A model generated the notes under the pieces. The model ran no database searches, was not told the DNA's origin, and was given only the letters and a program-made list of their open reading frames with translations. Position numbers and translations under genes: made by a program. A stretch of DNA of 7,960 nucleotides from Bacillota bacterium (GTDB lineage: Bacteria > Bacillota > Clostridia > Peptostreptococcales > Anaerovoracaceae): contig JAQSXD010000164.1 in assembly GCA_029266295.1 (NCBI GenBank), positions 1-7,960 on the forward strand, in the 5' to 3' direction. This document shows, in pieces, positions 5,790-7,960 of the stretch. The number at the start of each line of letters is the position of its first letter. The first letter of the stretch is position 1.

Positions 5790-6818
5790 ATGCAAAAGCT
5801 CTTTACTGAGTTTCAAGTGAAAAACCTAACGCTCAAAAACCGGATTGTAATGCCGCCAATGTGTATGTACTGTGCACCGGAAACCGGACATGTCACAGAT
5901 TGGCATGTGGTTCACTACGGGTCAAGGGCTATAGGGGGGTCAGGGCTAATCACAGTGGAGGCTACAGGAGTATCTCCCGAAGGCAGACTGACGTCAAACG
6001 ATCTTGGGATATGGGATGATTCTCATGTCGAGGGATTATCTCGAATTGTTTCTGCCATTCACGATGGAGGCGCAAAGGCAGCAATTCAGATCAATCACGG
6101 CGGAAGGAAGTGCGAAGCCAAGGGTATGCAGATTGAAGCACCCTCTCCCATTCCCTACGAGGAGGGAGGAACGGTACCGAGAGAGATGACAAAGCAGGAT
6201 ATTGCTGATACGGTACTGGAATTCAAAAACGCTGCAATACGGGCAAATCAAGCTGGCTTTGATCTGATTCAGGTACATGCTGCTCACGGCTACCTGCTTA
6301 GTGAATTTTTATCTCCGCTAACCAATAAAAGGACCGATGCGTACGGAGGTAGCTATGAGAATCGGGTGCGTTTTCTGGGTGAGGTTTTGGATGCGGTCCA
6401 TGAAGTATGGCCTGCTGAAAAACCCATTGAGGTCCGTATCAGTGCGGAGGATTATCAGGACGGCGGAAACAAAGCTGAAGATCTGGGGGCAATGCTGAAT
6501 CTGGTGAAGCATAAGGGAATTGACACGATTAATGTCAGTACCGGAGGCGTGGTTGCTGTAGTGCCGAAAACCTACCCCGGGTACCAGCTTCCACATGCAG
6601 AGAAGATAAAGAGTATTACCGGTCTTCCAACGACCTGTGGTGGATTAATTACGAAAGCTGAGGAGGCAGAACGCCTTCTGCAGGAGGGAAAAGGGGAGCT
6701 GGTTTATCTGGGGCGTGAGCTGCTGAGAAATCCATACTGGCCCCTTTATGCGGCTCTGGAGTTGAATTTTGATATTCCTTGGCCGAAGCAGTATGAACGC
6801 GCAAAACCCAGAAGATAG
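5790..6818 (+). CDS. namA: NADPH dehydrogenase / ene-reductase of the Old Yellow Enzyme family (YqjM-like)
   Basis: FMN-dependent TIM-barrel oxidoreductase that takes hydride from NAD(P)H and reduces activated C=C bonds of enals, enones, nitro compounds and similar electrophiles; cytosolic. Its 342 residues match B. subtilis YqjM/NamA (338) end to end. The thermophilic-like OYE signature is visible: PPMCMYC at 22-28 with Cys25 and Tyr27 (YqjM Cys26/Tyr28, which tune FMN), Gln100, the substrate-anchoring pair His163/His166 in HAAHGYLLSEFLSP, Arg216 in VRIS, and the phosphate-binding GRELLRNP at 308-315. The ATG at 5790 has a strong G-rich RBS 11 nt upstream and its own promoter. Residue 28 is Cys where YqjM has Ser, giving a third thiol near the flavin region. 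It is 76 nt upstream of the prenyltransferase on the same strand with no obvious terminator between, so cotranscription is plausible. In vivo substrate unknown; roles in xenobiotic or electrophile detoxification are inferred from the family. Confidence 0.95.
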   Translation: MQKLFTEFQVKNLTLKNRIVMPPMCMYCAPETGHVTDWHVVHYGSRAIGGSGLITVEATGVSPEGRLTSNDLGIWDDSHVEGLSRIVSAIHDGGAKAAIQINHGGRKCEAKGMQIEAPSPIPYEEGGTVPREMTKQDIADTVLEFKNAAIRANQAGFDLIQVHAAHGYLLSEFLSPLTNKRTDAYGGSYENRVRFLGEVLDAVHEVWPAEKPIEVRISAEDYQDGGNKAEDLGAMLNLVKHKGIDTINVSTGGVVAVVPKTYPGYQLPHAEKIKSITGLPTTCGGLITKAEEAERLLQEGKGELVYLGRELLRNPYWPLYAALELNFDIPWPKQYERAKPRR

Positions 6819-6833
6819 CATAAAGAGGATATT

Positions 6834-6863
6834 ATGCAGAAAGGGGGTGACATGAACCATTAG
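6834..6863 (+). other. Nine-codon minicistron between namA and the prenyltransferase
   Basis: AGAGGA lies just ahead of ATG at 6834, which opens MQKGGDMNH and a TAG stop. Inside it AAAGGGGG (6840-6847) is well placed for a second in-frame ATG at 6852. It ends 31 nt before the prenyltransferase start. It may be a translational-coupling leader, the remnant of an older start, or chance. Confidence 0.25.
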
Positions 6864-6894
6864 AGATCTGACAGAAATCGGGGGGCAAAAGGGA

Positions 6895-7512
6895 ATGACT
6901 TATAAAAGAATTCCTGACCATATCGGTGTGATACCTGACGGCAACCGCAGATGGGCAGTGGCAAAAGGAATGGAAAAGAAGGACGGATACCACTATGGTA
7001 TCAGCCCGGGCTTCCAGCTTTATGAACTGTGCCGCGATTTGGGGGTAAAAGAACTTACTCTCTACGGGTTTACAACCGACAACACAAAGAGACCAGCCGT
7101 TCAGAAAGAAGCGTTTCAAAAAGCCTGTGTAGATGCGGTAATGGATCTTGCAGACAGGGATGCGGAGCTGCTGGTGGTGGGAAATGCGGACTCGCCCTGT
7201 TTTCCGGAGGAATTGATCCCGTTTACCAATCGGGTAAAATTCGGGGAGGGCAGAATCAAAGTCAATTTTCTTGTTAACTACGGCTGGGAATGGGATTTGA
7301 ATCATCAAGGCGGATTGGCTTCAAAGGATATTTCCAGAATGGACTTAATTATACGATGGGGAGGCAGGCGCAGACTAAGCGGCTTTCTTCCGATACAGTC
7401 TGTTTACGCAGATATGTATGTACTGGACGAGTTATGGCCGGACTTTGTGCCGGAACAATTCTTTAAAGCTTTAGATTGGTACCAGATCCAAGATGTCACC
7501 TTGGGTGGCTGA
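6895..7512 (+). CDS. Short cis-prenyltransferase (undecaprenyl diphosphate synthase family)
   Basis: Family members condense isopentenyl diphosphate onto an allylic diphosphate in the cis configuration; UppS makes the C55 carrier lipid for cell-wall synthesis. Visible: HIGVIPDGNRRWA at 9-21 with the Mg-binding Asp15 (E. coli Asp26), LTLYGFTTDNTKRP at 54-67 with Asn63 and Arg66, NYGWEWD at 128-134, IRWGG with Arg154, Arg160 and Ser162 (E. coli 194, 200, 202), and YADMYVLDELWPDF at 171-184. It is only 205 residues against about 240-255: roughly 20 residues are missing between NYGWEWD and IRWGG. The terminal TLGG matches the usual RFGG, so the C-terminus is intact. Several UppS positions differ: His43 to Tyr32, Glu81 to Gln70, Glu213 to Asp173. 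The start at 6895 has GGGGGG 9 nt upstream; an in-frame stop at 6853-6855 with no intervening ATG excludes a longer ATG start. I give no uppS symbol because product and length are uncertain. Confidence 0.85.
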   Translation: MTYKRIPDHIGVIPDGNRRWAVAKGMEKKDGYHYGISPGFQLYELCRDLGVKELTLYGFTTDNTKRPAVQKEAFQKACVDAVMDLADRDAELLVVGNADSPCFPEELIPFTNRVKFGEGRIKVNFLVNYGWEWDLNHQGGLASKDISRMDLIIRWGGRRRLSGFLPIQSVYADMYVLDELWPDFVPEQFFKALDWYQIQDVTLGG

Positions 7513-7629
7513 TGATTGGTCTGGAAGATTGATCCGTTCAGGCATCACATAATCGGCAGGGGGCTTGGTAAACAGATACGGATTTGAATCAAGTATACAA
7601 TATTCCTGGAAAAACATCTTTAGATTAAA

Positions 7630-7658
7630 TTGCGTTCAATATGGTTTTATGTTATATT
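7630..7658 (+). promoter_or_regulatory. Probable promoter for the phosphatase-superfamily gene
   Basis: TTGCGT (7630-7635) and TATATT (7653-7658) are 17 nt apart, about 70 nt ahead of the start codon at 7728. The -10 matches five of six, the -35 only three. I see nothing else in 7513-7629, including no strong terminator for the prenyltransferase. Confidence 0.5.
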
Positions 7659-7659
7659 G

Positions 7660-7692
7660 ATCCAAATAAATCCATGATAAATTGGATTTTTT
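7660..7692 (+). terminator. Weak hairpin with T-run between promoter and start codon
   Basis: AAATCCA (7668-7674) pairs with TGGATTT (7683-7689) around an 8-nt loop and is followed by T to 7692. The stem is A/T-rich, so termination would be weak. ATCCAA (7660-7665) can instead pair with TTGGAT (7682-7687), giving two mutually exclusive hairpins. It may serve as the terminator of the upstream gene or as a leader structure for the downstream one. Confidence 0.35.
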
Positions 7693-7727
7693 GCATGAAA
7701 CACATGGAGAAAAGGGGATATTCAGAA

Positions 7728-7960
7728 ATGAAAAAACTTCTGATTATCGTGATTGAGGGTTGCTCCTTGGAGTATATTTCCCTGGAAAGAACGCCCAATA
7801 TATATCGCATTGCAAAGAACGGATTCTGTAAATGTGTAAAAGCAGCCGTTCCTACAATATACAATGTCAATCACGCATCAATACTAACAGGTAAATTTCC
7901 CTGTGAGCACGGAATGACAGGAAGTGCACTGATCAATCCGGCACAGACTACAGAGGATTC
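7728..7960 (+). CDS. Alkaline-phosphatase-superfamily hydrolase, phosphonoacetate hydrolase / NPP-like, 3'-truncated by the window edge
   Basis: Only the first 77 codons are present. They open with a beta-strand MKKLLIIVIEGC, then TPNIYRIAKNGF, and PTIYNVNHASILTG followed by PCEHGMTGSA. The order (metal-site strand, PNI..L...G, PT...NH...LTG, P..HG..G) is the N-terminal pattern of type I phosphodiesterase/nucleotide pyrophosphatase and phosphonoacetate hydrolase proteins, two-zinc enzymes that cleave phosphodiester, phosphoanhydride or C-P bonds. The usual metal-ligand Asp (D-G) is Glu10 here, and the usual nucleophilic Thr falls on Tyr45. There is no signal peptide, so it would act in the cytoplasm. 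The start at 7728 is chosen for GGGG at 7714-7717, 10 nt upstream; an in-frame ATG at 7695 has only a weak GGA ahead of it. Substrate cannot be assigned without the C-terminal metal ligands. Confidence 0.72.
   Translation, partial: MKKLLIIVIEGCSLEYISLERTPNIYRIAKNGFCKCVKAAVPTIYNVNHASILTGKFPCEHGMTGSALINPAQTTED

Noticed and set aside
6832..7308. 158-codon minus-strand ORF opposite the cis-prenyltransferase
   Set aside because: It is antisense to conserved UppS motifs, has no domain resemblance and would conflict with the clear plus-strand gene.

Overview
The window looks like chromosomal DNA from a low-to-mid GC Gram-positive anaerobe of the class Clostridia (Bacillota). This is inferred from the strong purine-rich Shine-Dalgarno sites, a preQ1-I riboswitch, a stand-alone VanW protein, a YqjM-type ene-reductase and a eukaryote-like (type 2) isoleucyl-tRNA synthetase. 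I cannot name a genus. Most genes belong to known families, and the interesting signals lie in motif substitutions and in the spaces between genes.

Layout. (1) Bases 2-2965 (+) hold ileS, cut by the left edge just before its class I signature. It is followed by a 78-nt near-perfect palindrome that doubles as a terminator, with part of it duplicated in tandem. (2) Bases 3189-4073 (+) encode an orphan VanW-family protein that ends at a bidirectional hairpin terminator shared with the convergent queF. (3) Bases 5551-4171, on the minus strand, form a queuosine-precursor unit in transcription order: promoter, preQ1-I riboswitch, terminator, a 130-nt leader, queT, a 143-nt spacer with a striking purine-rich tract on the coding strand, then queF. 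(4) Bases 5578-7512 (+) carry a possible 39-codon small ORF, then namA (Old Yellow Enzyme family) with its own promoter, then a short cis-prenyltransferase (UppS-like). (5) From 7728 (+) to the right edge runs the start of an alkaline-phosphatase-superfamily hydrolase resembling phosphonoacetate hydrolases and nucleotide pyrophosphatases.

How they work together. queT and queF form a coherent pathway: QueT imports a 7-deazaguanine precursor and QueF reduces preQ0 to preQ1, while the riboswitch senses preQ1 and should shut the unit off when it is plentiful. I see no functional link between ileS, vanW, namA, the cis-prenyltransferase and the phosphatase-like gene beyond adjacency.

Best candidates for a second look are the swapped GxHH signature in IleRS (linked in the literature to extreme mupirocin resistance), the short cis-prenyltransferase with several altered active-site positions, and the phosphatase-superfamily gene whose expected metal-ligand Asp and nucleophile Thr appear as Glu and Tyr. 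No complete new multi-gene system is evident.
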